This document shows positions 34,427-42,483 of a stretch of DNA of 64,000 nucleotides, piece by piece; within the stretch, counting starts at the first letter, position 1; every line of letters starts with the position of its first letter. The position numbers and the translations under genes were made by a program. The notes beneath the pieces were generated by a model. It searched no databases. It saw nothing but the letters and a program-made list of their open reading frames with translations, and had not been told where the DNA came from. Source of the stretch: Amnibacterium setariae (GTDB lineage Bacteria; Actinomycetota; Actinomycetes; Actinomycetales; Microbacteriaceae); the NCBI RefSeq assembly GCF_003581425.1, contig NZ_QXTG01000001.1, forward strand, positions 310,001 to 374,000, given 5' to 3'.

Positions 34427-35683
34427 TCAGTCCCGCCCGATCACCGCGGCCTCGTGCGGGCCGAGCCCGCCCTCGAGGACGCGCTCGCCGGCACCGGGTG
34501 CGAGGTCGAGCGGTGCGTCCCCGACGTTGAGCGCGACCGTGATCGCGTCGGCGCCGTCCGGCGCGGTCATCCGGTAGACCAGCACGTCGTTCTCGACGCG
34601 GACCTGCTCGTAGCGCCCGTGCGCCAGCCACGGCTTGCGCCGGCGGAGCGCGATCAGGCGCTGGTGGAGGCGGAGGACCGGCTCCCCGAGCGGGGACAGC
34701 TCGTCGGGGGAGTCCGGGAACGCGGGCCGAACGGCGTCGTCGCCGCCGGCGCGGTCCTCCTTCACGCCGCGGAAGCCCTCCTCGTCCCCGGAGTAGACCA
34801 CCGGTGTGCCGGCGATCGTCAGCAGCACGACGACGGCGTGAGCGAGGTGCCGCTCGTCGACGAGCCGGCTCGCGATGCGCGTCGTGTCATGGTTGCCGAG
34901 GAAGACGGCGGGCAGGAACGACTCGACCATGTCGCGGTGGCGCCCGAGCGACCAGGCCAGCTCCCAGAGGTTGCGCTCGTTGAGCCCGCTCCAGATCGCC
35001 TTCCACAGCTCGTACTGCGTCACGGAGTCGAGACCGGACTCGGCGACGAACCGCGCGTAGTCGCCGTGGATGACCTCGCCGAGCAGCCACGCGTGGGGGT
35101 GGGAGGCGTGCACCGCGTCGGCCACCTCGTGCCAGAACGCCGTCGGGACGGCGTACGCGGCGTCGAGCCGCCAGCCGTCGACGCCGAGGTCGAGCCAGTG
35201 CCGCATCACCGCGATGACGTGGTCGCGCACCGCGGGGTTCCCGTGGTCGAGGGCGACGAGCGCGGAGTGGCCCTCGAAGTCCGCCCAGCCGTCGGCGGTG
35301 CGGTGGAACCAGGCAGCGGCTCCGGGGTCGCCCTCCTCCGCCCGCACGAAGCGCTCGAAGCTGCGGCCGACGTGGTTGAAGACGCCGTCGAGCACCACCT
35401 TCACGCCGCGGTCGTGTGCGGCGGCGATCAGGTGCCGGAGGTCGTCCTCGTCCCCGAGGCGGGGATCGACGCGGAAGTGGTCGCGGGTGTCGTACCCGTG
35501 GGTCTCGGAGTCGAAGACGGGCCCGAGCTGCAGGCCGTTCGCGCCGAGCCCGACCAGGTGGTCGAGCCACCCCTCGATCCGCGGCAGGCGGTGCCGGACG
35601 GGCGCTCCGGGCGGGTTCTCGCGCTCCGCCCCGGTGAACCCGAGCGGGTACACGTGCCAGAGGATCACGTCCTCGAACCGCAT
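34427..35683 (-). CDS. GH13 alpha-amylase family glycosidase
   Basis: A 418-residue cytoplasmic (no signal peptide) alpha-glucan-active enzyme. GH13 regions: I DGVFNHVGRSF, II GWRLDAAYA (nucleophile Asp), III LLGEVIHG (acid/base Glu), IV FLGNHDTTRIAS (HD). The N-terminus DVILWHVYPLGFTGA and YDTRDHFRVDPRLGDEDDLRHLI are typical of the catalytic barrel; a short C-terminal beta domain ends the protein. Likely acts on maltodextrins or trehalose-type substrates. ATG preceded by GGGGGAC. Confidence 0.92.
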   Translation of the reverse strand: MRFEDVILWHVYPLGFTGAERENPPGAPVRHRLPRIEGWLDHLVGLGANGLQLGPVFDSETHGYDTRDHFRVDPRLGDEDDLRHLIAAAHDRGVKVVLDGVFNHVGRSFERFVRAEEGDPGAAAWFHRTADGWADFEGHSALVALDHGNPAVRDHVIAVMRHWLDLGVDGWRLDAAYAVPTAFWHEVADAVHASHPHAWLLGEVIHGDYARFVAESGLDSVTQYELWKAIWSGLNERNLWELAWSLGRHRDMVESFLPAVFLGNHDTTRIASRLVDERHLAHAVVVLLTIAGTPVVYSGDEEGFRGVKEDRAGGDDAVRPAFPDSPDELSPLGEPVLRLHQRLIALRRRKPWLAHGRYEQVRVENDVLVYRMTAPDGADAITVALNVGDAPLDLAPGAGERVLEGGLGPHEAAVIGRD

Positions 35684-35775
35684 GCCGTCCCCCTGTCCGC
35701 CCGGGTCGGGGGCGGCGGTCGACCCTACGCGGTCCGGCCCGGGAGACCCGGGGCGAGCGCAGGCGAGCGGCGGCG

Positions 35776-36813
35776 CTAGCGCAGCTCGGAGTAGGACCAG
35801 ACGGCCTTGACCGAGCGCAGCTTCGCGGCCCCCTTCGCCCAGCGGTGACCGATCGCGACCTTCTCGAAGCCCTTGAAGAGCGCGAACCGCTTCGTGGTGT
35901 GGACGCCGTCGCGCAGGCGGATCGAGCGCGTGACGCCGTCGTTCGAGAAGGTGAGGGCGGCCGGGCCGCTGACCGACGCGTCGGTGCGGACCTGGACGGA
36001 TACCGGACCGACGGCGAACGCCGCGGCGACGCGCTTCGGCAGCGCGGCCGTCGTACTGCCGGAGCCGACGTTCTGCCGCACCATCATCTGCCGGTGCCGC
36101 AGCTGCTTGCCGACCACGCGGATGCGGCTCACCGCGGTCTCGCGGCTGCCGTCCGCCGACCACGCCGACACGTGCAGCGTGTAGACGCCCGCCCGGATCC
36201 GGCCGTGCGACCGGCCGTCCCAGGTCAGCACGCTGGTGGCGCCGGTGAGCGTCCACGTCCGCACCGTCCTGCCGGCACGGGTCAGCGCGGCGGTGCCGGT
36301 CACTGGGACCAGGTGCCCGTCCGCGTCGAGGGCGTGCACGGCGAAGCGCACGTCGTCGCGGAACCCGTCCCGCACCGGATAGACGGCGGGGCTGCTCCGC
36401 ACGACGTCGAGGTCGGCGACGGGCGCGGCGGCGGGCGCGGCCGTGCCGCGGGTGCCGATCCCGCCCGCGGTCGGTGCGGAGGGCTCGGGCGCCGGTGCGG
36501 CGGCGACGGGGGCGGCGACGGGCTCCGTCGTCGGCGGCACGCCCGGCTCGGCGACGGTCGGGGCGCTCGGGGCGCTCGGCGTCGGAGGGGTCTGCATCGG
36601 CGCGGGGCCGTCCGTGGTCGAGCCCGTCGTGCAGCCGATCGGAGCGACGACGAGACCGGCGCTGCCGAGCGCGACGCCGCCGAGGCCGCAGCCGCTGCTC
36701 GCGGTGGCCGCCTGGGCGGGTGCGCCCGTGAGCACGCCGCCGGCGATCGCCGCCACGGCGACGCACACCGCGGTCAGTCGTGCGATGCGCTGCCGCTTCC
36801 CCTGCTCGGTCAT
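35776..36813 (-). CDS. Secreted protein with Pro/Ala/Thr-rich linker and FlgD-Ig-like domain
   Basis: A 345-residue protein not assigned to a known enzyme family. Residues 1-36 are a Sec signal peptide (RQRIARLTAVCVAVAAIAGG...APAQAA). Residues about 60-130 are a Pro/Ala/Thr linker. A beta-rich domain follows with YPVRDGFRDDVRFAVHALDADGHLVPVTGTA... and TWDGRSHGRIRAGVYTLHVSAWSADGS, like the FlgD-Ig 'W.G....G..v..G.Y' pattern; the C-terminal part is Lys/Arg-rich. It may be a surface or cell-wall protein. ATG start. Confidence 0.7.
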   Translation of the reverse strand: MTEQGKRQRIARLTAVCVAVAAIAGGVLTGAPAQAATASSGCGLGGVALGSAGLVVAPIGCTTGSTTDGPAPMQTPPTPSAPSAPTVAEPGVPPTTEPVAAPVAAAPAPEPSAPTAGGIGTRGTAAPAAAPVADLDVVRSSPAVYPVRDGFRDDVRFAVHALDADGHLVPVTGTAALTRAGRTVRTWTLTGATSVLTWDGRSHGRIRAGVYTLHVSAWSADGSRETAVSRIRVVGKQLRHRQMMVRQNVGSGSTTAALPKRVAAAFAVGPVSVQVRTDASVSGPAALTFSNDGVTRSIRLRDGVHTTKRFALFKGFEKVAIGHRWAKGAAKLRSVKAVWSYSELR

Positions 36814-36885
36814 CGGTGGACCCCCTCCGCCGTTCCCCCCGGTCCGGCTGGCAGGAGCATCGCGCTGCGCACCCGCGCACGGGTC

Positions 36886-36901
36886 GATCCGTGCACGGAT
36901 C
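36886..36901. promoter_or_regulatory. 16-bp perfect palindrome upstream of the secreted-protein gene
   Basis: GATCCGTGCACGGATC, 72 bp before the ATG of the secreted protein and downstream of the TetR gene stop. Could be an operator or a short terminator stem; no supporting -10 was found. Confidence 0.35.
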
Positions 36902-36980
36902 GTCGTGAGGCGGTGCGTGCAGGCGCCGTCTTCCCCCAGGACTGGGGACGCCGGGATGCCGGCCGGACGGGATCGCCGCG

Positions 36981-37565
36981 CTAGCGGGCGGCGGGATCCG
37001 CCCGGATCGTGAGCGTGGCCGCGAGGTCGACGACCGAGGGGCCGCCGGGGATGCCGCCCGAGGAGAGCAGCACCGCGCCGAACACCGCGCTCCAGAAGGT
37101 CGTGACGTCGCGGGCCGTGCCGTGGTCGCTGATCCAGCCGCGCTCCCGCAGGACGCGGTCGAGGTAGCGCTCGGACTGCCGGAACAGGATGCCGACCGCG
37201 CGGCGCACCTCCTCCTGCGCGTCGCTCCGCTCGCGGGCGAGGGCGACCGCGGCGACGACCCGGGGGAGGGAGGGCATCGCCAGCGCCGTGCGGGCGATCG
37301 CGGAGCGGAACGACTCCGCGGTGCGCATCCGGCGCCCGGCCGCCTGCAGCCGGTCGGTGTCCCGCAGGAGCAGGACGAACGCCGCCTCCACGAACAGGCG
37401 GTCCTTGGACCCGAAGTGGTGCGTGATCTGGTTCGGGTACACCTCGGCGGCCGCCGCGATCTCGGCGACCGTCGGGGCGCCGTCATGCGTCTGCAGCAGC
37501 CGCATCGTCGCGGCGCGGATGCGGGACCGGGTCGCGGCGCCGCGCGGGGTACCGGTCAGCGCCAC
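36981..37565 (-). CDS. TetR-family regulator, divergent from a ketosynthase
   Basis: A 194-residue TetR protein. HTH: RSRIRAATMRLLQTHDGAPTVAEIAAAAEVYPNQITHHFGSKDRLFVEAAF; the C-terminal half is helical and includes RRAVGILFRQSERYLDRVL. GTG at 37565 is 7 nt downstream of a TACAAT -10 that overlaps the operator TTGTACGTGATACAA, so it should repress itself and the divergent beta-ketoacyl synthase. Family members with this type of target often sense acyl-CoA or fatty acids (inference). Confidence 0.85.
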   Translation of the reverse strand: MALTGTPRGAATRSRIRAATMRLLQTHDGAPTVAEIAAAAEVYPNQITHHFGSKDRLFVEAAFVLLLRDTDRLQAAGRRMRTAESFRSAIARTALAMPSLPRVVAAVALARERSDAQEEVRRAVGILFRQSERYLDRVLRERGWISDHGTARDVTTFWSAVFGAVLLSSGGIPGGPSVVDLAATLTIRADPAAR

Positions 37566-37573
37566 GAGCCGAA

Positions 37574-37617
37574 TTGTACGTGATACAACTGTCTGCGGCA
37601 GTTTGTTCGTCGTACAA
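37574..37617. promoter_or_regulatory. Tandem TetR operators between the regulator and the ketosynthase
   Basis: TTGTACGTGATACAA (37574-37588) and TTGTTCGTCGTACAA (37603-37617), each TTGTA/TACAA-type arms around 5 bp, with centres 29 bp apart. The first overlaps the regulator's -10. Confidence 0.7.
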
Positions 37618-37629
37618 GTCTGGAGCGTC

Positions 37630-38850
37630 ATGCGGATCGCGATCACGGGGCTCGGCGCGGTCTCGCCGCTCGGGGACGGCGTGGAGGCGCTCTGGCAGGG
37701 GCTGCTCGCAGGCCGCAGCGGCGTGCGCGACCTCTCGCCGCTCGGGGAGGCGTGGGCGGCGCTGCCGATCCCGGTAGCCGCACCCGCCGACGTCGACGTC
37801 GAGGGCCGGCTCGGCCGGGTGGACGCCCGTCGGCTCGACCGGAGCCAGCAGCTCGCGCTCATCGCCGCCGCCGAGGCGTGGGCGGACGCGGGCGTGCCCG
37901 AGGTCGAGGGCGAGCGGTTCGCCGTCGTCGTCGGCACCGGCATCGGCGGGCTCGAGACCCTGCTCGGCCAAGACGACGTGCTCGAGGCCTCCGGCGCGCG
38001 CCGGGTGTCGCCCCGAGCCGTGCCCATGCTCATGCCGAACGGCGCCGCCGCGCAGATCAGCATCGCGTACGGCGCGGGCGCCGGCGTCTACACGACCGCG
38101 TCCGCCTGCGCCTCCGGCGCGGAGGCGATCGCGGACGCGGCGCGCCTGATCGCGACGGGGGAGGCGGACGTCGTGTTCGCGGGCGGGGTGGAGGCGTCCA
38201 TCGCTCCGCTGACCCTGGCCGCGTTCGCGCAGGCGCAGGCGGCGGCGAAGCCCGACGACGGCCCGGTCGACGCGCTCTCGCGCCCCTTCGACGCCGGCCG
38301 GCGCGGCTTCGTCCTCGGCGAGGGCGCGGGGATGCTCGTGCTCGAGAGCGAGGAGCACGCGGCGCGGCGCGGCGCCCGCGTCCGAGCCGTCCTCACCGGC
38401 TGGAGCGTCACCTCCGACGCGTTCCACATCACCGCGCCCGCCCCCGAGGGGCAGGGCCAGGTCCGCGCGATCCGGAACGCGCTCGCGATGGCCGGCGTCA
38501 GGCCCGAGGCGATCGACCACGTGAACGCCCACGCCACGGGCACGACGGTCGGCGACGTGATCGAGGCGGCCGCGATCGGCACCGCGCTCGGCGGTGCGCC
38601 GTCCGTCACCGCGCCGAAGGGCGCCATCGGGCACCTGCTCGGCGCCGCCGGCGCGGTCGAGGCGATCGTCGCCATCCGGACCATCGAGACCGGCCTGGTG
38701 CCGCCGACCCGCAACCTGGAGGCGCTCGACCCGGCCGTCGGGCTCGACGTCGTGACGGGGGAGCCGAGGCGGCAGGCCGTCCGTACCGCGCTCAGCAACT
38801 CCTTCGGGTTCGGGGGCCAGAACACCACCCTGATCCTCGCCTCCGCGTGA
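37630..38850 (+). CDS. Beta-ketoacyl-ACP synthase II (FabF-like), stand-alone
   Basis: A 406-residue thiolase-fold condensing enzyme: catalytic Cys160 in TASACASGAEA, His301 in NAHATGTTVGD, Lys330 and His335 in APKGAIGHLLGAAGA, and GFGGQN at the end. All active-site residues are present. No ACP, ketoreductase or dehydratase gene is nearby, unlike the main fab cluster, so it is probably an accessory elongation enzyme, perhaps adjusting membrane lipids. ATG 13 bp after the second operator. Divergent from its likely TetR repressor. Confidence 0.93.
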   Translation: MRIAITGLGAVSPLGDGVEALWQGLLAGRSGVRDLSPLGEAWAALPIPVAAPADVDVEGRLGRVDARRLDRSQQLALIAAAEAWADAGVPEVEGERFAVVVGTGIGGLETLLGQDDVLEASGARRVSPRAVPMLMPNGAAAQISIAYGAGAGVYTTASACASGAEAIADAARLIATGEADVVFAGGVEASIAPLTLAAFAQAQAAAKPDDGPVDALSRPFDAGRRGFVLGEGAGMLVLESEEHAARRGARVRAVLTGWSVTSDAFHITAPAPEGQGQVRAIRNALAMAGVRPEAIDHVNAHATGTTVGDVIEAAAIGTALGGAPSVTAPKGAIGHLLGAAGAVEAIVAIRTIETGLVPPTRNLEALDPAVGLDVVTGEPRRQAVRTALSNSFGFGGQNTTLILASA

Positions 38851-38902
38851 ACCGGCGGCGCTGCTCGGCGCACGTCAGGTCGGCGATGGATACATTCGGA
38901 CC

Positions 38903-39430
38903 ATCGACGTCGCCCTGATCGCCCTGCTCCTCGGTGCCATCGGCGCCGGGGTCGCCGTCGTGCTCGTGGTCCGGGCCGGGCGGCAGGCCGCCGGCGCGCC
39001 GGATCTCACCCAGGGCACGCTGCGCGTGCGCGCCGAGGTGCACACGGGTGTCGAGCAGGCGCTGATCGGCCTCACCCGCTCCCTCGCCCTCGTGGGCAGC
39101 CCCGGCGATGCCGCCTACGGGCAGATGTACCTCCGGCAGGTCGGCGACGAGGCGCTCGAGGTCGGATCGCGCTCGGAGATCCGGCGCGGCTTCCGGGCGA
39201 TGATCGTCGCGCGCCGGGGGCGGTCGGCGACGCACCTCGACTACTCGATCCTCCGGCTGCCCGGCGACGACTCCCTGCACGCGGCCGTGCTCCAGTTCGA
39301 GCTGCTGCTGATCGAGGCGATCCGGCGGCTGGACTCCGACGCGGACGTGCGCCTCGTGGGCCGCGCGCTGCGTGATCTGGACCGCACGGAGCGCACGCCC
39401 CTCGGCGAGCCGGGAGAATCGATGCGATGA
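38903..39430 (+). CDS. Uncharacterised one-TM protein coupled to the rhodopsin gene
   Basis: I do not recognise the family. The frame encodes an N-terminal TM helix (DVALIALLLGAIGAGVAVVL in outline) and a soluble domain of about 140 residues with RAEVHTGVEQALIGLTRSLALVG, QMYLRQVGDEALEVGSRSEIRRGF, RRGRSATHLDYSILRLPG and a C-terminal helix VLQFELLLIEAIRRLDSDADVRLV. There is no ATG, GTG or TTG that keeps the TM helix; the ATC at 38903 lies exactly 6 nt after TACATT (38891-38896), like the window's other leaderless starts. A GTG at 38960 would cut the TM helix in two. The stop overlaps the rhodopsin ATG (ATGA). Confidence 0.7.
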   Translation: MDVALIALLLGAIGAGVAVVLVVRAGRQAAGAPDLTQGTLRVRAEVHTGVEQALIGLTRSLALVGSPGDAAYGQMYLRQVGDEALEVGSRSEIRRGFRAMIVARRGRSATHLDYSILRLPGDDSLHAAVLQFELLLIEAIRRLDSDADVRLVGRALRDLDRTERTPLGEPGESMR

Positions 39431-40320
39431 ACGGGATGGACGTGCGGCCGCCGTGGACGGCGGTCCTGGCCGACGGGGAGCACACGCTGCTGCTCTTCGC
39501 GGTCGTCGCAGCCGCCCTCGCGCTGCTCGCGACCCTCGTGCGCATCCGCTTCGCGTCCGGCGAGGTCCAGGGCGAGTACCGGACGGCGAGCCTGACGGCG
39601 AACGCGGTCGTCGCGATCGCCCTCGCCTCCTACGTGCTCGTGCTCGTGTCGCTGATCATCGGCTACGACCGCGTCGGCGGCGGCTGGCGGCCGAACGAGT
39701 GGGCGTCCTTCGGCTGGGCCTTCCGCTACGCCGACTGGGCGATCACGGTGCCGCTGCTCGTGCTCGAGCTGATCGCCGTGAGCGTGATGGTCTCGGCCGA
39801 GCGGCAGATGCGCATCCGCGCCGCCGGCATGGCGCTCGCGTTCACGATGATCCTGCTCGGCTTCGTCGGCGGCTTCGTCGTCGAGGACGGCCGCAGCTTC
39901 ACCGCGCTCGCGGTGTTCGGCGGGCTCAGCGCGCTCTGCTTCCTGGGGCTCGCGATCCTCATCGTGCGGACGGCGCTGTTCACGCTGCCACGGCTCGCGC
40001 CGCACGCACGCCCGGCGTACCGCGCCTCGGTCGTGCTGCTGCTCGTCGTGTGGTTCGTCTACCCGATCGTCTACGGCCTGCAGGGCACGACGAGCGGCGG
40101 CGGCTGGGCGGTCACCGGCGCTGTCGCGCTCAGCGTGGCGGACGTGATCGCGAAGGTCGGCTTCGGGTCGCTCGTCCACCGCACCGCGGTGCTGCGCTCG
40201 CGCGCGGACGAGGAGGCGTCGCCCACCACCGAGCGCCGTCCGCGCCAGCCGGAGGCGGACCGCCTGTGGGTGGAGGACGGCTCCCGGTACACCGAGGACC
40301 GGGAGCTCTTCCGCGACTGA
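39427..40320 (+). CDS. Microbial rhodopsin, predicted light-driven proton pump
   Basis: A 297-residue seven-TM retinal protein. TM3 reads FRYADWAITVPLLVLELIAV: Arg100, Asp103 (proton acceptor, bacteriorhodopsin D85), Trp104, Thr107 (T89) and Glu114 (D96), i.e. a DTE motif as in proteorhodopsins. TM6 has WFVYP (Trp209, Tyr212, Pro213), and TM7 ADVIAKVGFG gives counter-ion Asp239 and retinal-binding Lys243. Leu111 at the spectral-tuning site suggests green absorption. No His pairs with Asp103 in TM2. A charged cytoplasmic tail of about 45 residues follows TM7. The 4-bp overlap couples it to the one-TM protein. The retinal-forming oxygenase is not in the window. Confidence 0.93.
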   Translation: MNGMDVRPPWTAVLADGEHTLLLFAVVAAALALLATLVRIRFASGEVQGEYRTASLTANAVVAIALASYVLVLVSLIIGYDRVGGGWRPNEWASFGWAFRYADWAITVPLLVLELIAVSVMVSAERQMRIRAAGMALAFTMILLGFVGGFVVEDGRSFTALAVFGGLSALCFLGLAILIVRTALFTLPRLAPHARPAYRASVVLLLVVWFVYPIVYGLQGTTSGGGWAVTGAVALSVADVIAKVGFGSLVHRTAVLRSRADEEASPTTERRPRQPEADRLWVEDGSRYTEDRELFRD

Positions 40321-40327
40321 TCGCGGA

Positions 40328-41356
40328 TCAGCGCCGCGGCGCGTCCTCCGGCTCGCTCGCGTGCCCGACCACGCCCGCCTCCGACGTCGGCGACGCGGTC
40401 GCTCCGGACCGACGGATCCGCTGGAGGCTCTCGGCCGGGGACTCGCCGAACTCGTCGCGGTAGTGCGTGGAGAACCGGCCGCCGTTCGAGTACCCGAACC
40501 GGCGGGCGACCTCGGCGACGGTGGTCCCGGAGGCGGCCTCGTCCTGCAGCGCCTGCCGCGCCGCCTCCAGCCGCAGCGCGCGCAGGTGCAGCAGCGGGGA
40601 GACGCCGAGCTGGCGGCGGAAGACCATCTGCAGCCCCCGCACCGAGACGCCGGCGGTCGCTGCGACCTCGGGGATCGAGATCGGGTCGGCGAGGTGCGCG
40701 CGCAGCTCGGCGAGCGCGCGGCGCAGCACGGCGGCGTCGCGGTCCTCCGCGTCCTCGCTGCGGTTCGTGAGCTCGAACGCCTCGACGGTGACGGCGCTCA
40801 GCAGGTCGATGGCGTGCGTGCGGACGAGGTCGCGGTCGTACACCTCTGGGACCCCGAAGACGTCGGCGGTGAGCAGGTGCGCCGCGCGGCGGAAGTACTC
40901 CGCGAGCTCCGGGGAGCGCGGCTCGATCCGCGGCGCGTGCAGCTGCACCCGGTGCTTCGGCACCCCGAGCAGGCGGGCGAGGGGAGCCGGCGGGAACGAG
41001 AAGACCTCGATGTCCGCGCGGTTCGTCCGCAGCTGGGCGTTCGCGTCGATCGGCACGAGGCCGAGCCCGCCCGCGCCGAGCTCGGCGTCGAAGTCGCCGT
41101 TGCGCAGCTGCACGCGGCCCTCGCGGACGTGGACGACCAGCAGCTCGGTCGCGCGGGCGATGCCGAGGTGCACGGCGTCCCCGGCGATCTGGATGCGGGA
41201 GACGGAGATCCCGTCGTCGACGATCGAGGCCTGCTTCCACGCCATCTCGGCGCCGCGCATGGTGACCTCGGCGGAGCCGAGCACCGCGCGAGCGGCCGTC
41301 GTCGCCGCGCTCGCGTCCGTCGCGGTGTAGGTGAGCCGGAGGAGGCTGTCGATCAT
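40328..41356 (-). CDS. AraC-family transcriptional regulator
   Basis: A 342-residue regulator with an AraC_binding_2-type N-terminal domain (AGGLGLVPIDANAQLRTN...FSFPPAPLARLLG) and a C-terminal double HTH: ISIPEVAATAGVSVRGLQMVFRRQLGVSPLLHLRALRL and TTVAEVARRFGYSNGGRFSTHYRDEFGESPAESL. ATG at 41356 follows TAAGGT (41363-41368, minus strand) by 6 nt. Convergent with the rhodopsin gene, 7 bp apart; whether it controls the rhodopsin is unknown. Confidence 0.92.
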   Translation of the reverse strand: MIDSLLRLTYTATDASAATTAARAVLGSAEVTMRGAEMAWKQASIVDDGISVSRIQIAGDAVHLGIARATELLVVHVREGRVQLRNGDFDAELGAGGLGLVPIDANAQLRTNRADIEVFSFPPAPLARLLGVPKHRVQLHAPRIEPRSPELAEYFRRAAHLLTADVFGVPEVYDRDLVRTHAIDLLSAVTVEAFELTNRSEDAEDRDAAVLRRALAELRAHLADPISIPEVAATAGVSVRGLQMVFRRQLGVSPLLHLRALRLEAARQALQDEAASGTTVAEVARRFGYSNGGRFSTHYRDEFGESPAESLQRIRRSGATASPTSEAGVVGHASEPEDAPRR

Positions 41357-41444
41357 CGTCGGACCTTAGCGGGAGCGCGGGAGACCGCTCCTGCGGTGGA
41401 CAGGAGGGGCGCCGCGGCGCGACGCCCCTCCTCGGTCCTCCGGG

Positions 41445-42260
41445 CTAGCGGGTCTCGCGGGTGGTCCGGCCGTCGTCGTCCGTCGTGATCTCCTCGTGGC
41501 GGACGTCCTCGGTGACCTGCTGCTGGTCGGTCACCGTCTCCTTGTCGAGGCGCACGCGCTCGACCGGCACGGTCTCCTTCTGGACCACGGGGCGCTCCTC
41601 GGTCAGGACGACCTCGTGCTCCTCCTCCGACAGGTCCGGGCCGGCGAGCGCCTCGCCGCGGTTCGCATCGGTGATCGGCTCGCGCTCGAGCCGCACCTCC
41701 TCGTGCTGCACCGGCACGGTGACGCTCTGCTGCTCGGTCACGACGTGCTTGCGGAGGCGGGCGCGGCCGGTCTCGACCTTCTGGGTGCCGACGTTGAGCC
41801 GCTCCTCCGAGCGCGTCATCGCGTCGTCCGTCGTCGGGCCGGAGGTGTCGTGCCCGACCGTGCCGCGGTCGGTCGTCGTGTCGAAGCCGGCGCCGCGGTC
41901 CGTGCCGATGCCGGACGGGGTGCCTCCGACGCCGGCCGCGGCACCGCCCGCGCGGCCGTCGTAGTAGTCGAACAGGCTCGCCTGCTCCTCGTCCGCCAGG
42001 TGCCCGTCGTCGTCGATGTTCGGCGCGCCCTTGATGGTGTCCTTGTCGTACTGCACGCGCAGGGTGTCGCCCTCGAGGGCGGCGCCCTGGAGCGGGACGA
42101 ACGACTGCTTCGTGCCGAACAGGCCGGTGTGCACGGTCACGAACAGCGGCTGGCGGCCGTCGTCCGAGACGTACACCTGGCCGATGCGGCCGAGCCGGTC
42201 GCCGTCGCGGTCCACGGCGGTCGAGTGGTACAGGGCGTCGATGTCGTTGATGTCGACCAT
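41445..42260 (-). CDS. PRC-barrel / DUF2382 stress-response protein
   Basis: A 271-residue hydrophilic protein: a PRC-barrel-like N-terminal domain (STAVDRDGDRLGRIGQVYVSDDGRQPLFVTVHTGLFG), a Gly/Thr/Asp linker, and a C-terminal DUF2382 domain with repeated RLRKHVVTEQQSVTVPVQHEEVRLEREPI and ERPVVQKETVPVERVRLDKETV elements. Similar to YsnF-type general-stress proteins. Cytoplasmic. ATG with AAGGAG 6 nt upstream; exact function unknown. Confidence 0.9.
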   Translation of the reverse strand: MVDINDIDALYHSTAVDRDGDRLGRIGQVYVSDDGRQPLFVTVHTGLFGTKQSFVPLQGAALEGDTLRVQYDKDTIKGAPNIDDDGHLADEEQASLFDYYDGRAGGAAAGVGGTPSGIGTDRGAGFDTTTDRGTVGHDTSGPTTDDAMTRSEERLNVGTQKVETGRARLRKHVVTEQQSVTVPVQHEEVRLEREPITDANRGEALAGPDLSEEEHEVVLTEERPVVQKETVPVERVRLDKETVTDQQQVTEDVRHEEITTDDDGRTTRETR

Positions 42261-42483
42261 GGGGGTCTCCTTCGTTCCTCGGGTCGTGCCGCGGTCAGGC
42301 CTCATCCGGGCGGGCCGCTCTTCGGTCCACTGACCCAGTCGCGGCCGCACGTCTGCTGGGCGTCCGGGGTGCACCGCCTGGGCGTGCGCGATCGGTCGCT
42401 CGAGACTGGGCCCGGCCCGGTCGTCGGCTCCGAAAGCGCCGCGGAGACCGCGGCGGCGGGTGCTCCGGTCGTACGGTCCGGCC

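Noticed and set aside
39427-40320. Heliorhodopsin or sensory rhodopsin
   Set aside because: TM3 carries the RYADW...T...E pump signature and the TM orientation follows bacteriorhodopsin-type pumps; no transducer gene is present.
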